Source: Anaerocolumna sedimenticola
GTDB lineage: Bacteria > Bacillota > Clostridia > Lachnospirales > Lachnospiraceae
Assembly (NCBI RefSeq): GCF_009931695.1
Contig: NZ_CP048000.1
Coordinates: forward strand, 2,063,501-2,127,500
DNA length: 64,000 nucleotides
Reading direction: 5' to 3'
Part shown: in pieces, positions 18,217 through 27,936 of the stretch
Layout: every line of letters begins with the position of its first letter
How positions within the stretch are numbered: the stretch's first letter is position 1
Made by a program: the position numbers and the translations under genes
Notes under the pieces: model-generated
Told to the model about the DNA's origin: nothing
The model's database searches: none
The model's input: the letters and a program-made list of their open reading frames with translations, nothing else

Positions 18217-19107
18217 ATGAAAATAAAAGAATCCAGGTCCAGAAAAATATTTGAAATTTTTAATTATCTCTTTCTTGCAGCTTTTGGATTTATTACGTTA
18301 TATCCATTTTGGTATGTACTGGTAGCCTCTTTCAATACCGGAAGGGATTTTGTACGGGGCGGTGTATATTTCTGGCCCAGGGAATTCACATTGGAAAATT
18401 TTACCCATGCTTTCCAGGATCCCAGAATTTTTTCTTCTTTAAATATCTCCGTATCCAGGACCTTAATCGGTGTATTTTTAGGTTTATTTTTTACATCCCT
18501 GATTGCTTATGCATTAAGTGTAAAAACCTTACCTGGCAAGACATTTTTCACATTCTTTTTCTATTTCACTACTATATTTGGCGGCGGAATGATACCTTAT
18601 TATATGCTGCTGCGTGATTTGGGATTTACAAAGAGTTTTCTGCTATATATCATCCCGGGAATTTACAGTTTCTTTAATTTCCTGTTAATGAGGACTTTCT
18701 TCGATGGTATTCCCTATGAACTTCGGGAATCTGCCCAGATTGACGGAGCAGGGGAAGGAAAGATACTTTTTGGGATTTATCTTCCATTGTCCAAGCCGAT
18801 TATAGCAACTTTAGCTTTATTTATTGGCGTGGGTCACTGGAATGACTGGTTTACGGGAGCTTATTATCAGAGCCGGACAGCACTTTATCCTGCGGCTACG
18901 CTTTTACAGAAACTCTTAAGCGAGTCAATGACAACATCTACCATTAAACTCGGTCAGGAGACGAATTTATCCACTATGACCAGTTTTACAACCCAATCCT
19001 TACAGATGGCGTTTGTTATGATTCTTACCATGCCCATCGTTGTGGTTTATCCATTTTTGCAGAAATATTATGTTAAGGGTGTAATGATTGGTTCGATCAA
19101 AGGTTAA
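18217..19107 (+). CDS. Oligosaccharide ABC transporter permease, YtcP type
   Basis: This 296-residue permease has about six helices and the coupling motif ESAQIDGAGEGKILFGIYLP. It ends KYYVKGVMIGSIKG, the characteristic tail of YtcP-like proteins. It starts behind AAAGGAG (18201-18207). It partners the permease at 16980, from which it is separated by the 251-base palindrome. Confidence 0.92.
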   Translation: MKIKESRSRKIFEIFNYLFLAAFGFITLYPFWYVLVASFNTGRDFVRGGVYFWPREFTLENFTHAFQDPRIFSSLNISVSRTLIGVFLGLFFTSLIAYALSVKTLPGKTFFTFFFYFTTIFGGGMIPYYMLLRDLGFTKSFLLYIIPGIYSFFNFLLMRTFFDGIPYELRESAQIDGAGEGKILFGIYLPLSKPIIATLALFIGVGHWNDWFTGAYYQSRTALYPAATLLQKLLSESMTTSTIKLGQETNLSTMTSFTTQSLQMAFVMILTMPIVVVYPFLQKYYVKGVMIGSIKG

Positions 19108-19193
19108 CCGGTATGTACGGCATGAAATGAGGAACATGCTGTTAAACATACATTTACAGGTAATTGGGGAACAAGATTACCTGAAATCTATTA

Positions 19194-19339
19194 GGTAATT
19201 GCGAAACTCCACTATTATTTCCTATACCATGCAATTAATACAATTTCAGAGCTGAATCTTACACACAGGGTAACTGAAGCTCTGAAATTCGTATCAATTG
19301 TATGGTATATTCGGAAAACTATATAGTTTCGTAATTTCC
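19194..19339 (+). repeat. Copy B of the 146-base dispersed palindrome, inverted
   Basis: It begins GGTAATTGCGAAACT and ends AGTTTCGTAATTTCC. The central stem reads in reverse orientation relative to copies A and C (CAGAGCTGAATC first, CTGAAGCTCTG second). It ends 33 bases before the binding-protein start codon, so it forms most of that gene's leader. Confidence 0.85.
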
Positions 19340-19372
19340 TATGAAACATCGATTAATGAAAGGAGAGTAATT

Positions 19373-21142
19373 ATGAAGAAACGTTTTCTTGGAATTCTGT
19401 TAACAATGGTAATGATACTATCACTGTTATCAGGTTGTAACAAAGGGAACAAGGATACCAACGAGGAAGCAAAACCAGCTGCTTCGGATGCTTCAACTGT
19501 TACCGGTGAAAGTACGGATCAGCCTGCAGAAACGTCAGCTGATACGGGAAGTAAGAAATTTGATGATGTCAAATTGAAGATGTTGGTATGTTGGAATGGG
19601 GGATTTAAAACAGCAGCAGATCAATACAACAATGAGGTTGCTACCGCAATCAGGGATAAAATCGGTGTCACGGTAGAATACGAAGGGATCATGATGAGTG
19701 AGACAGAAAAGTTAAATCTTATGTTTGCTTCCGGTGATATGCCCGATATAATTAATGCTCCCTATTGGGGGGGAGATGCCGGTGAAACAGCAGTTATTAA
19801 AAAAGCAGCCACGGAGGGGCGTTTACTTCCTATAGAAGATTTAATTGGTAAATATCCCAATCTTGCCAATGCTTATGATATTGGTATAGTTTCACAGTCT
19901 TACCTGGAAAATGATTTGGATTTTGAAGGCTTTGGGGGTCACCGCTATATTTTGCCCCAGGAAACTCCCGGGGATGATGCCGACGTTACAAACTGGACTT
20001 ACGGTGTATTTGTCCGCGGTGATGTACCAAAGACTTTAGGAATTGATCCAACTACCATAAAAACTGCAGATCAATTATATGATTTTATGGAAAAAGCAAA
20101 AGAATATGGCTTTAAAGATGCCAATGGAAATGATTGTATCGTAGCTACCACCTATCATAACGGCTGGGACAGTACAGGTTATTCTATTAATTATTCACAA
20201 AAACAATTTACTGATTATGTAAAACAGGCAGACGGCACATATACTTACAAATACCTTACGGATGACTGGATTACCCGAGAACTGTTTATCTGGAAATTAG
20301 TAAACAAGGGATTAATGGATGTGGAATGCTTTAAACAAACGGATGCCCAGGCAGATGAAAAAGTGGGAAATGGTACCGCACTGTTTGCTTCCGCTCAGTT
20401 CGGGTCCGTTATTAATTCCACAAAACTCACCGGTTTATATAGTTCAAATCCGGATATGCGTTATATACCGGTAGGCCCGATGACTTATAAGGATGGTTCA
20501 CCCCTTGTACAGCTTGAACAAAACGGACGTAACGGATCACCTGCAATCATTTTCCCGACTTCCTGCTCTAATATTGATGCAGCTTTAACTTATCTTGATT
20601 ATGTCAACAGTGAAGAGGGTGCCCGTCTGTGTCAGTATGGTATTGAAGGAGATACCTATACTATGAATGATAAAGGACAGCCGCGTTTAAATGCAGATAT
20701 ACTGGAAAGAAAGAAAGCAGGGGATGCTACGGTTGACGAAGAATTACGCCAGAAAGGTATTACTTATATCTTAGGCCGTACTCTTCAGGCAGATAAACGT
20801 TTTACCTGGTGGGGAGAAATCAATCCAGGTGATGCGGATGCAGCCGTTCCGGAGCAGGTAGCTTATAAAAAAGCCCGTCCGGTTGAACGTGTAAACGGAT
20901 ATCCGTTAACAGGGCTTGTTATTAAATACGAGAATTATGATGTTGTAAAGAAGTTTGCTTTTGAAGGTACAACTAGAGATGATTATACTCAGCGTGCATA
21001 TTTTGCAGGAACGGAAGAGGAGGCACGCGCTATATTAAAAGACTATCAGAACTATTTATTAACCCAGGAGAACGGTATCTTTAAAGATTACCTTAAATTT
21101 GTTAACGAATGTGCAAAATCCAGGGATGATATACTGGATTAA
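19373..21142 (+). CDS. Oligosaccharide ABC transporter substrate-binding lipoprotein, LipO type
   Basis: This 589-residue lipoprotein has a signal peptide with lipobox LSGC (Cys 22), an Asn/Glu/Thr-rich linker, and a large family-1 solute-binding fold of the LplA/LipO type (long, about 550 residues mature). The frame is open upstream to 19298 inside the repeat, but the ATG at 19373 follows AAAGGAGAG and gives the proper signal peptide. It serves the permeases at 16980 and 18217. The downstream mannosidase suggests a mannosylated oligosaccharide as ligand. Confidence 0.9.
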   Translation: MKKRFLGILLTMVMILSLLSGCNKGNKDTNEEAKPAASDASTVTGESTDQPAETSADTGSKKFDDVKLKMLVCWNGGFKTAADQYNNEVATAIRDKIGVTVEYEGIMMSETEKLNLMFASGDMPDIINAPYWGGDAGETAVIKKAATEGRLLPIEDLIGKYPNLANAYDIGIVSQSYLENDLDFEGFGGHRYILPQETPGDDADVTNWTYGVFVRGDVPKTLGIDPTTIKTADQLYDFMEKAKEYGFKDANGNDCIVATTYHNGWDSTGYSINYSQKQFTDYVKQADGTYTYKYLTDDWITRELFIWKLVNKGLMDVECFKQTDAQADEKVGNGTALFASAQFGSVINSTKLTGLYSSNPDMRYIPVGPMTYKDGSPLVQLEQNGRNGSPAIIFPTSCSNIDAALTYLDYVNSEEGARLCQYGIEGDTYTMNDKGQPRLNADILERKKAGDATVDEELRQKGITYILGRTLQADKRFTWWGEINPGDADAAVPEQVAYKKARPVERVNGYPLTGLVIKYENYDVVKKFAFEGTTRDDYTQRAYFAGTEEEARAILKDYQNYLLTQENGIFKDYLKFVNECAKSRDDILD

Positions 21143-21150
21143 TTGATGTA

Positions 21151-21244
21151 AGGAGCTGCTGCAATAATAAGAAATAATATACGTATACTTACAATTCGGT
21201 AATAACACGTAAGTATTGTTGTTATCTATTCTGCAGCAGCTCCT
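21151..21244 (+). terminator. Large hairpin after the binding-protein gene
   Basis: AGGAGCTGCTGCA (21151-21163) and TGCAGCAGCTCCT (21232-21244) are perfectly complementary, with a second stem (ACGTATACTTAC near 21181, GTAAGTATTGT near 21210) inside. The T-run is weak, so it may be a partial terminator or mRNA stabiliser between the transporter and glycosidase genes. Confidence 0.65.
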
Positions 21245-21319
21245 GCTTTATGTATTTTTCACAGAAAACAAGGAGTATTAATTAGCTGGATTACAAAATA
21301 TTAACAGGAGGTTAAATAA

Positions 21320-23638
21320 ATGGCTTATATCAGGGAACGAACGAAAGAACTTACCGGTTACCAGGAGAGTGCACCGTGGGAGCCAAATATTGATATACAA
21401 TGTGATTTTGTTATGGTCTATGGCATCGATGCTACCATGCCGGAAAGGGTACGGCAGTTTCGTGAAAAAGGATATGTGGTTCATTTAATGACAGGTATAT
21501 CCTGGGGAGAATATCAGGATTATCTGTATGGAAAATATGATGAAAGAAACCATTGGGATGAGAGTCAGATGGACCGGTATGGGAAACATATCAAACATGG
21601 AAAAGAGGTACCTTATATGTCTCCTGCCATTGCTTTCATCGACTATCTGACAGAAAAACTCAAGGTTGCCGTAGATGCGGGTGTGGAAGCAATCCATATG
21701 GAGGAACCGGAATTCTGGGATCATGGCGGTTATTCTGAAAGCTTTAAGCGGGAATACCTGCTTTATTACAGGGAACCCTGGCAGCCGCCCCACACCGGTC
21801 TTGATGCCAGGTATAAATGTGCAAAGTTAAAAGCATATCTTTATACCAGAGCAATCGGCCGTATCGGATCGTCTCTGAAAGAATATGCATTAACAAAATA
21901 TAACCGTGTTCTGCGGTTTTATATTCCTACCCACAGCCTTGTGAATTACACCCAGTGGAAAATTATCAGTCCGGAGGGGGCACTAATAGATTTGCCGGCA
22001 GTCGACGGTTACATTGCTCAGGTCTGGACCGGCACCAGCAGAACTGCCAATGTTTTTGAGGGAATCGTGAAAGAGAGGACCTTTGAAACCGCTTATCTGG
22101 AATATGGTATTATGCAGGAACTTGTTAAGGGAACCGGCAGAAGAATGTGGTTTCTTCATGACCCCATCGAAGACAATCCGGAATATACCTGGGAGGATTA
22201 CCGCTTCAATTATCTTAAGACAGCAGTAGCATCCCTTTTACATCCGGCTGTCCATACCTATGAAATCTGTCCCTGGCCAAGAAGAGTATTTAACGGCGTA
22301 TTTCCGCGTAAAGCAGGCCTTGCAGGCGGAACCATCCCTACCACGAATATGCCGGGAGCAAAAGCAATTCCTAAGGAATATGCAACGTTACTTAGCAGTA
22401 TGGTGCAGTTGTTTGGAGATATGGATCAGACGGATTATGTTTTTGATGGAATCGACGGCGGTATCGGAGTATTTATGTCGGATTCCGGGTTATTCCAGAG
22501 AAGTTATCCGGATGGTATCGTACCGGAAGAAAATATTATAACCATGGAAAAAACAATACGGGAATTCAAAGACAGGGAACACAATGGAGAGGATTGTTCC
22601 ATAGAAAGTAAAGCATATATGGAAGCGGTGGCTGGTGATAAGGAGGCTTATCTTGCATTGATACAAAGCGTTGCTTTTCCAAACTTTTTCGGTATGGTTT
22701 TACCTTTGCTAAAATACGGTCTTCCCATCAGGCCGGTTCAATTAGATAATGTTAGGCGGTTTCCCGGTTATCTGGATGATTATACTACATTAATTCTAAG
22801 TTATGAGTATATCAAACCGGAATCACCCGATGTAAATAATGCCCTTGCGGCATGGGTTAAAAACGGAGGGTCATTAATGTATATCGGCGACGGCAGTGAT
22901 CCTTACCACAGAATAAGCGGCTGGTGGAACCGTTCCCTGACCGATGATAAAAATAGTTCGGGGTATGAGAATCCAGCAGAGCATTTATTCGAGATGCTTG
23001 GGATGCCCCGTAGACCGGAAGACGGCATTTTTGAAGTTGGAAAGGGATATAGTTTAATTTGGAATATGGCTCCTGCTAAATTATGTACCTCTAAGGGATT
23101 AGCGGAAGAATTCAGAAAACGTATGAAAGAATTGTTAGCTATAAACAACCGTTCCTGGGAATATACGAATCAGTTAACCATCAGGAGGGGCCCGTATATC
23201 ATTTCCGCTGTTATGGATGAAAGTGATATATCTAATCCATCGAAGTTACATACTTTCCACGGCTTGTTTGCCAATATGCTTGAGAATGACTATAAGATCA
23301 TTACGGAAAAACAACTGAAAGAAGACGAAAATGCCATATTATTTGACTTTGCTAAAATAGAGGGAATTCAATACCGGGTTATTGGCTGTTCGGCCAGGGT
23401 ATTTTCCCTGAAAGAAACAGAGGAGGGCAGTGGTTTTTCCATGGAAGTAAAAGCGGCTGACCATATAAAAGCATATCTTAGGGTAAGGCTGCCAAGACAG
23501 GTAGTATCCGTGAAAGCAGAGGACGAAAAAGATAATCCGGTACCGGTTGATTTTATATGGGATGAATCATCCAGAACAGTCCTTATAAGTTATGAGAGCA
23601 GGAACCAGCTGATAAAGATTGACGGTATTTATAAATAA
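21320..23638 (+). CDS. Putative glycoside hydrolase of unassigned family (GH-A-like barrel with GH42-like second domain)
   Basis: I do not recognise the exact family of this 772-residue cytoplasmic protein. The first 420 or so residues look like a TIM barrel with a likely acid pair in VEAIHMEEPEFWD (Glu 128, 129, 131) and a later TYEICPWPRR (Glu 315) that could hold a nucleophile. Residues about 440-580 resemble the flavodoxin-like trimerisation domain of GH42 beta-galactosidases (LDDYTTLILSYEY, WVKNGGSLMYIGDG). A beta-rich tail follows. It starts behind AGGAGG. It lies between an oligosaccharide importer and a GH38 mannosidase, so it probably trims an imported glycan. The lack of a signal peptide fits intracellular action. 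Confidence 0.65.
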   Translation: MAYIRERTKELTGYQESAPWEPNIDIQCDFVMVYGIDATMPERVRQFREKGYVVHLMTGISWGEYQDYLYGKYDERNHWDESQMDRYGKHIKHGKEVPYMSPAIAFIDYLTEKLKVAVDAGVEAIHMEEPEFWDHGGYSESFKREYLLYYREPWQPPHTGLDARYKCAKLKAYLYTRAIGRIGSSLKEYALTKYNRVLRFYIPTHSLVNYTQWKIISPEGALIDLPAVDGYIAQVWTGTSRTANVFEGIVKERTFETAYLEYGIMQELVKGTGRRMWFLHDPIEDNPEYTWEDYRFNYLKTAVASLLHPAVHTYEICPWPRRVFNGVFPRKAGLAGGTIPTTNMPGAKAIPKEYATLLSSMVQLFGDMDQTDYVFDGIDGGIGVFMSDSGLFQRSYPDGIVPEENIITMEKTIREFKDREHNGEDCSIESKAYMEAVAGDKEAYLALIQSVAFPNFFGMVLPLLKYGLPIRPVQLDNVRRFPGYLDDYTTLILSYEYIKPESPDVNNALAAWVKNGGSLMYIGDGSDPYHRISGWWNRSLTDDKNSSGYENPAEHLFEMLGMPRRPEDGIFEVGKGYSLIWNMAPAKLCTSKGLAEEFRKRMKELLAINNRSWEYTNQLTIRRGPYIISAVMDESDISNPSKLHTFHGLFANMLENDYKIITEKQLKEDENAILFDFAKIEGIQYRVIGCSARVFSLKETEEGSGFSMEVKAADHIKAYLRVRLPRQVVSVKAEDEKDNPVPVDFIWDESSRTVLISYESRNQLIKIDGIYK

Positions 23639-23837
23639 TGAATTAGTATGTTCATAACAGCTTAATTATTAAGTGATTTATCTACAGCCTGATTATGGAG
23701 TGATTAATTATTTACCGACTATGAAGTAAATTAATTATAGTAACAGAACTATTTATTTATCAGTTTTTACCAATAAACTATATATTTTATGAGTTGTTTA
23801 TATTATAATTTTATTCGGTATTAACAATATGCATCAA

Positions 23838-23887
23838 TGTAATTGCAAATCAAGCAATTACATGCTGTATACCATACAACTGATACT
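23838..23887 (+). repeat. Fragment E of the dispersed palindrome family
   Basis: TGTAATTGC and GCAATTACA form a short hairpin, followed by GTATACCATACAACTGATAC, which matches the inner arm of the 146-base element with one or two differences. The rest of the 281-base gap before the mannosidase gene is AT-rich with nothing else recognisable. Confidence 0.55.
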
Positions 23888-23919
23888 GTTCAAAAAACTT
23901 TGAATAAGGAGGTTTAGGA

Positions 23920-26829
23920 GTGAAAGAAAATTTGATATATCCGGCGGCAAAATACACCAGGTTAAAGCGGCAGGTTGGAGGAAATCGTGAAAAATATCAT
24001 TACGAGGAAACCTTTGGCCAGCCAATGGAAGAATTTTATGGAATAACCATGCCAAATGCGTGGAATAGAAGAATATTAGCAGAGATAGAATTCTCAATCC
24101 GGCTTTCGAAAGAGCTTAATGGAAAATATGATGGTATTCTGCATCAAACTCTGGATTATCTTTTGGATAAGATGAATAATGAGGGGGCACTTACCATTAA
24201 TACTTGCAAGGAAGCGGAACAGATGCTGTTACCCCTTTCCGGTGTCGCGAAAGAATATGAACTTATCTTAGCGGCTCATGCCCATATTGACATGAACTGG
24301 ATGTGGGGCTGGCAGGAGACGGTTGCCGCAACCATAGCAACTTTTCAGACTATGTTAAAGTTGATGGAGGAGTATCCTGACTTTCATTTTTCCCAATCCC
24401 AGGCGGCTGTTTATAAAATCATTGAGGACTATGCACCTGAATTAAAGGAGAAAATGAAACAGCGAATCAGGGAAGGACGATGGGAAATTACTGCTTCTGC
24501 CTGGGTAGAAACAGATAAAAATATGCCGTCAGCCGAATCGTTATTAAACCATATCTATTATACCAAAAAGTACTTAAAGGAACATTGGGAGGTGGAAGAA
24601 GCTTCCCTTGATATCGATTTTTCACCGGATACTTTCGGCCATTCCGCTCATTTACCGGAATTAGACACCTTAGGCGGGGTAAAATATTATTATCACTGCA
24701 GGGGCTTGGACGGAGATAATGCGTTATACCGCTGGCGTTCAAAGTCCGGTAAGGAACTTCTGGTGTACCGGGAACAGTATTGGTATAACAGCGGAATAAC
24801 TCCGCTGCCAGCCATCGGATTAATCGATGTGGCGAAACGCTCCGGTGGACTTAAGACCGGACTTGTGGTTTATGGAGTGGGTGATCACGGCGGCGGCCCA
24901 ACTCGTAAAGATTTAGAACGAGCAATAGAAATGATGGAATGGCCTGTATTTCCTCAATTACGGTTCGGTACTTTCCATGATTATTTTAAAGCGGCAGAGA
25001 CAGTAAGGGATAAGATTCCGGTAGTGGAACAGGAACTTAATTTTATATTTCCGGGATGTTATACAACCCAAAGCCGTTTGAAACTGGGAAACCGTCATGC
25101 AGAGAACGGCCTTTATGAGGCAGAGTGTCTGGATGCTTTTGCAAATGGCATACTTCATACCCCGTATCAATCAGTGCAGTATGAGTCGGCATGGCAGAGT
25201 ATGCTGTTCACCCACTTCCATGATATCTTAACCGGATCCTGTGTTCAGGAAAGCAGGGAACATGCAATGGGATTGCTATCTCATTCAATCGCAACTGCCG
25301 GCACCAGAGCTTCCTTTGCAATGCAGGCATTAGCCGGTAATATTGATACCTCCGGTATCTCTATGGAGGAGGGCCTCCCGGTAGAGAGTAAAGCTTATTC
25401 TCAGTCAGAGGGTGCGGGCGCCGGTTATGGAATAACAGCTTTAAAAGGTATTCCTGCCCCTGAACAGGGCGCCGGACTAACCAGGATTTATCATATCTTT
25501 AACGTAACGGCCTGCGACAGGGAAGATAACTGTCTGCTGACGGTATGGGATTATACGGGAGATCTGCGTTATCTTTATGCACAGGATACAAATGGAAAAG
25601 AAATTCCGATACAGTTAATTGATACCATGCCTAAAACTTACTGGGATCATAAATATTTCAGAGTATTGGTAAAAGTTAAGGCTCCTGCCTTCGGATTTAC
25701 TACGATTGTGCTTTCACAAAAAGAAGCGGAAGAATATCAGATTTATTTACAGCCTTCTGTAAGAACCAATAAACCGACGGAAAATATCATTCTGGAAAAT
25801 AAATTCCTTCGTGCAGAATTTGACTTTAAAAATGGTTCTCTGATCTCCTTAAATGATAAAAAAACCGGAAAAGAATTATTAAAAGATAAGGAAAGAGGCG
25901 GACTTAGGTATTTGACGACGGAACGGGATTCCTCCAGTGCATGGCAGATAGGCAGATATACCGATATCCAGTCGGATTGTTTTCAAACCACAAAGATAAC
26001 GATGGAAAAGGGGAACCTGCGTCAAGGTTTTACAGTGGAACAAACAGTGAAAAATTCTCTGGTTAAGACTGAAGTATTTTTAGAAGAGGGTGCAAGGGCT
26101 TTAACGATTCATCTGGAGATTGACTGGCATGAAGTAAGCAGGGATAAAGAACCGGTACCGGTACTCCTGTACCATTTGCCGTTAAAAGAGACAGATAACT
26201 TCCTATATGATGTGCCCGGCGGAGTTCAGTACAGGAGGGGAATGCAATTGGATGTACCCGGACTTACCTTTGGTGCAGCCTTGGATGAAAAAAGCAGCAA
26301 AGCTGTTTTCCTGGCTTCCGACTGTAAATATGGGTATCGGGGCAGTGAGGACGGATTAAGCTGCACCTTAATTAATTCCACGACAAATCCAGATCCTTAT
26401 CCGGAGAGAGGAATACATAATATTACGCTTTATGCCGGAATTTGTGAGAAGAATCCTGTAATTTTACAAACCCTGGTTTCTAGGTTCCTCCACCCGCTGT
26501 TGTTTCAATCAGGAAACGTTCATAAAGGAACTTTACCCTTAACAGAAAGTATGCTGAAAATAAATGGGGGGTTACTGAATGAAACTCAAAATGCAGTCGT
26601 ATCGGGAATTTTCCGATTAAATAGAAAACTGGTTGTAAGGATATCGGAAATCTGCGGACAGAGGGCAGAAGTTAATTTAGAATTTAACCAGGAACCTAAA
26701 AAAGCAGGTCTAATCGACATAGTAGGAACAGAAATGGACGGCACGGTTACAATCTCAGGAAATACTGTAAAAGTGTCAATACCTGCCTATTCCACGGTAA
26801 TGGTTCAGATATCCGGTGAGGAGATATAG
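23920..26829 (+). CDS. Alpha-mannosidase, glycoside hydrolase family 38
   Basis: This 969-residue zinc enzyme removes alpha-linked mannose. The N-terminal catalytic domain shows the zinc ligands in AHAHIDMNW (His 122, Asp 124), the nucleophile in SPDTFGH (Asp 237) and the fourth ligand in THFHDILTG (His 434). The middle and C-terminal regions match the GH38 helical and beta-sandwich domains. The start is GTG 23920 with AAGGAGG at 23907-23912. There is no signal peptide, so it acts on imported oligosaccharides, fitting the YesMN-regulated transporter upstream. Length agrees with bacterial GH38 enzymes. Confidence 0.93.
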   Translation: MKENLIYPAAKYTRLKRQVGGNREKYHYEETFGQPMEEFYGITMPNAWNRRILAEIEFSIRLSKELNGKYDGILHQTLDYLLDKMNNEGALTINTCKEAEQMLLPLSGVAKEYELILAAHAHIDMNWMWGWQETVAATIATFQTMLKLMEEYPDFHFSQSQAAVYKIIEDYAPELKEKMKQRIREGRWEITASAWVETDKNMPSAESLLNHIYYTKKYLKEHWEVEEASLDIDFSPDTFGHSAHLPELDTLGGVKYYYHCRGLDGDNALYRWRSKSGKELLVYREQYWYNSGITPLPAIGLIDVAKRSGGLKTGLVVYGVGDHGGGPTRKDLERAIEMMEWPVFPQLRFGTFHDYFKAAETVRDKIPVVEQELNFIFPGCYTTQSRLKLGNRHAENGLYEAECLDAFANGILHTPYQSVQYESAWQSMLFTHFHDILTGSCVQESREHAMGLLSHSIATAGTRASFAMQALAGNIDTSGISMEEGLPVESKAYSQSEGAGAGYGITALKGIPAPEQGAGLTRIYHIFNVTACDREDNCLLTVWDYTGDLRYLYAQDTNGKEIPIQLIDTMPKTYWDHKYFRVLVKVKAPAFGFTTIVLSQKEAEEYQIYLQPSVRTNKPTENIILENKFLRAEFDFKNGSLISLNDKKTGKELLKDKERGGLRYLTTERDSSSAWQIGRYTDIQSDCFQTTKITMEKGNLRQGFTVEQTVKNSLVKTEVFLEEGARALTIHLEIDWHEVSRDKEPVPVLLYHLPLKETDNFLYDVPGGVQYRRGMQLDVPGLTFGAALDEKSSKAVFLASDCKYGYRGSEDGLSCTLINSTTNPDPYPERGIHNITLYAGICEKNPVILQTLVSRFLHPLLFQSGNVHKGTLPLTESMLKINGGLLNETQNAVVSGIFRLNRKLVVRISEICGQRAEVNLEFNQEPKKAGLIDIVGTEMDGTVTISGNTVKVSIPAYSTVMVQISGEEI

Positions 26830-27106
26830 TAGTCAAAATGAGATCCGTAAAAAATGGGAGCTTAAGCCGGTCCAAACAGTTTTAATAGCAGGTTTTATAG
26901 CCGTTGTTGCTTGCCTTTATGCAGCCTTTCTTTGCGGGGTAATTAAAAATGATATGAATGCCAATATTTCCGCATCCGGTTTGGCAGTTATTCTGTCCTT
27001 ACTTGGAGGAACGTTTGTAGCAGTAGAAAACATGCCTAAGGTTTTTCAGATCATGAGTTTCGCAAGTCCTATAAGGTGGGTTATTCAGATAATGCATTGG
27101 ATTTAA
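26816..27106 (+). pseudogene. C-terminal remnant of an ABC-2 type transporter permease
   Basis: The frame encodes two hydrophobic helices and the ending GGTFVAVENMPKVFQIMSF...PIRWVI, which matches the last part of ABC-2 permeases (the conserved proline after the E/N-M-P turn and the tail near the final helix). About 250-300 residues of a normal permease are missing. The only start is a GTG inside the mannosidase gene with no good ribosome binding site. It is most likely the relic left by a deletion between the mannosidase gene and a lost transporter operon. Confidence 0.65.
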
Positions 27107-27495
27107 TCTCCAAAAGTTATTTGTCTGTTTAGGTTATAGTAATTTTTAATGGCAAGTTTTTATATTATAGGCTATGATATAGGTATTCCTAATAACTGGA
27201 ATACCTATATTACAATATAATAATTGTTAAACTACCTAAATTACAAACAAGAAATGGATAAAAGTAAAATAACCCTTTTTAAACTTTACTTTCCAATCCT
27301 GATATACTATAATTAAATTAGATAAAGGCAATATGTATAAATTAATTGTAACACAACGAAAAGTTTAAGTTTGGGGATACCATTGATAGGGTAAGGAACA
27401 TGAAGAAAAACGAAAATGCAAGACAGAAGTAAAGAATTTTTCTGAATTAACAAATGCTTTGCAAATCGATTATAATGTTGAAAGGATGGGATTCT
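27107..27495 (+). other. Non-coding gap with one hairpin
   Basis: This AT-rich stretch holds a perfect 13-base hairpin (ATATAGGTATTCC at 27177-27189, GGAATACCTATAT at 27198-27210) without a T-run. It probably also holds the promoter of the downstream gene near GATATACTATAAT (27300-27313). I see no gene and no known riboswitch. Confidence 0.4.
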
Positions 27496-27813
27496 ATGAA
27501 ACTAATCTACGTAATTGTACGCAATGTTGACAGCAGTCGTGTAATGGAAGGGTTGAATAAACAAGGTTTTTATGTAACGAAACTGGCTTCTACCGGAGGA
27601 TTTTTAAGGGAAGGAAATACTACCCTAATGATTGGCACAGAAGAAGAGAAAGTAGAAGAGGTTATAAGTGTTGTGAAAAAAGAATGCGGACCGCGTCAGC
27701 AGATAATATCCAATCCCGTCGGACCGGCTGAATATACCTCCATGCAGGTTTTGGTTAACGTTGGAGGCGCAACCATTTTTGTAATGGATGTAGACCGATT
27801 TGAGAAAATCTAA
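27496..27813 (+). CDS. darA: Cyclic-di-AMP receptor, DarA/PstA (YaaQ, DUF970) family
   Basis: This 105-residue PII-like protein binds the second messenger c-di-AMP. It begins MKLIYVIVRNVDSSRV and has the KLASTGGFLREGNTTLMIG loop, and ends in the VNVGGATIFVMDVDRFEKI strand typical of the family. The frame is open upstream to 27454, but the ATG at 27496 follows AAAGGA (27481-27486). It stands alone with its own terminator. Its target protein is not known from context. Confidence 0.92.
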   Translation: MKLIYVIVRNVDSSRVMEGLNKQGFYVTKLASTGGFLREGNTTLMIGTEEEKVEEVISVVKKECGPRQQIISNPVGPAEYTSMQVLVNVGGATIFVMDVDRFEKI

Positions 27814-27849
27814 AATGATAAGTAAGTATTGAATGCTTTTGTAAATATA

Positions 27850-27898
27850 CCACTTTCCTGATAGATATCGATTAATACTATCAGGAGGGTGGTTTTTT
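27850..27898 (+). terminator. Terminator of darA
   Basis: CCAC-TTT-CCTGATAG pairs with CTATCAGG-AGG-GTGG and is followed by six T residues. Confidence 0.87.
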
Positions 27899-27936
27899 GT
27901 CTGTTTTTTCGTTATATATTAATTGTTTGAGAGTAC

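Noticed and set aside
18309..18617. Second open frame inside a permease gene
   Set aside because: The YtcP permease frame carries the coupling motif and family tail; the other is a shadow.
27320..27480. Possible riboswitch ahead of the c-di-AMP receptor gene
   Set aside because: I could not find the conserved parts of ydaO or other known aptamers, nor a terminator before the gene.
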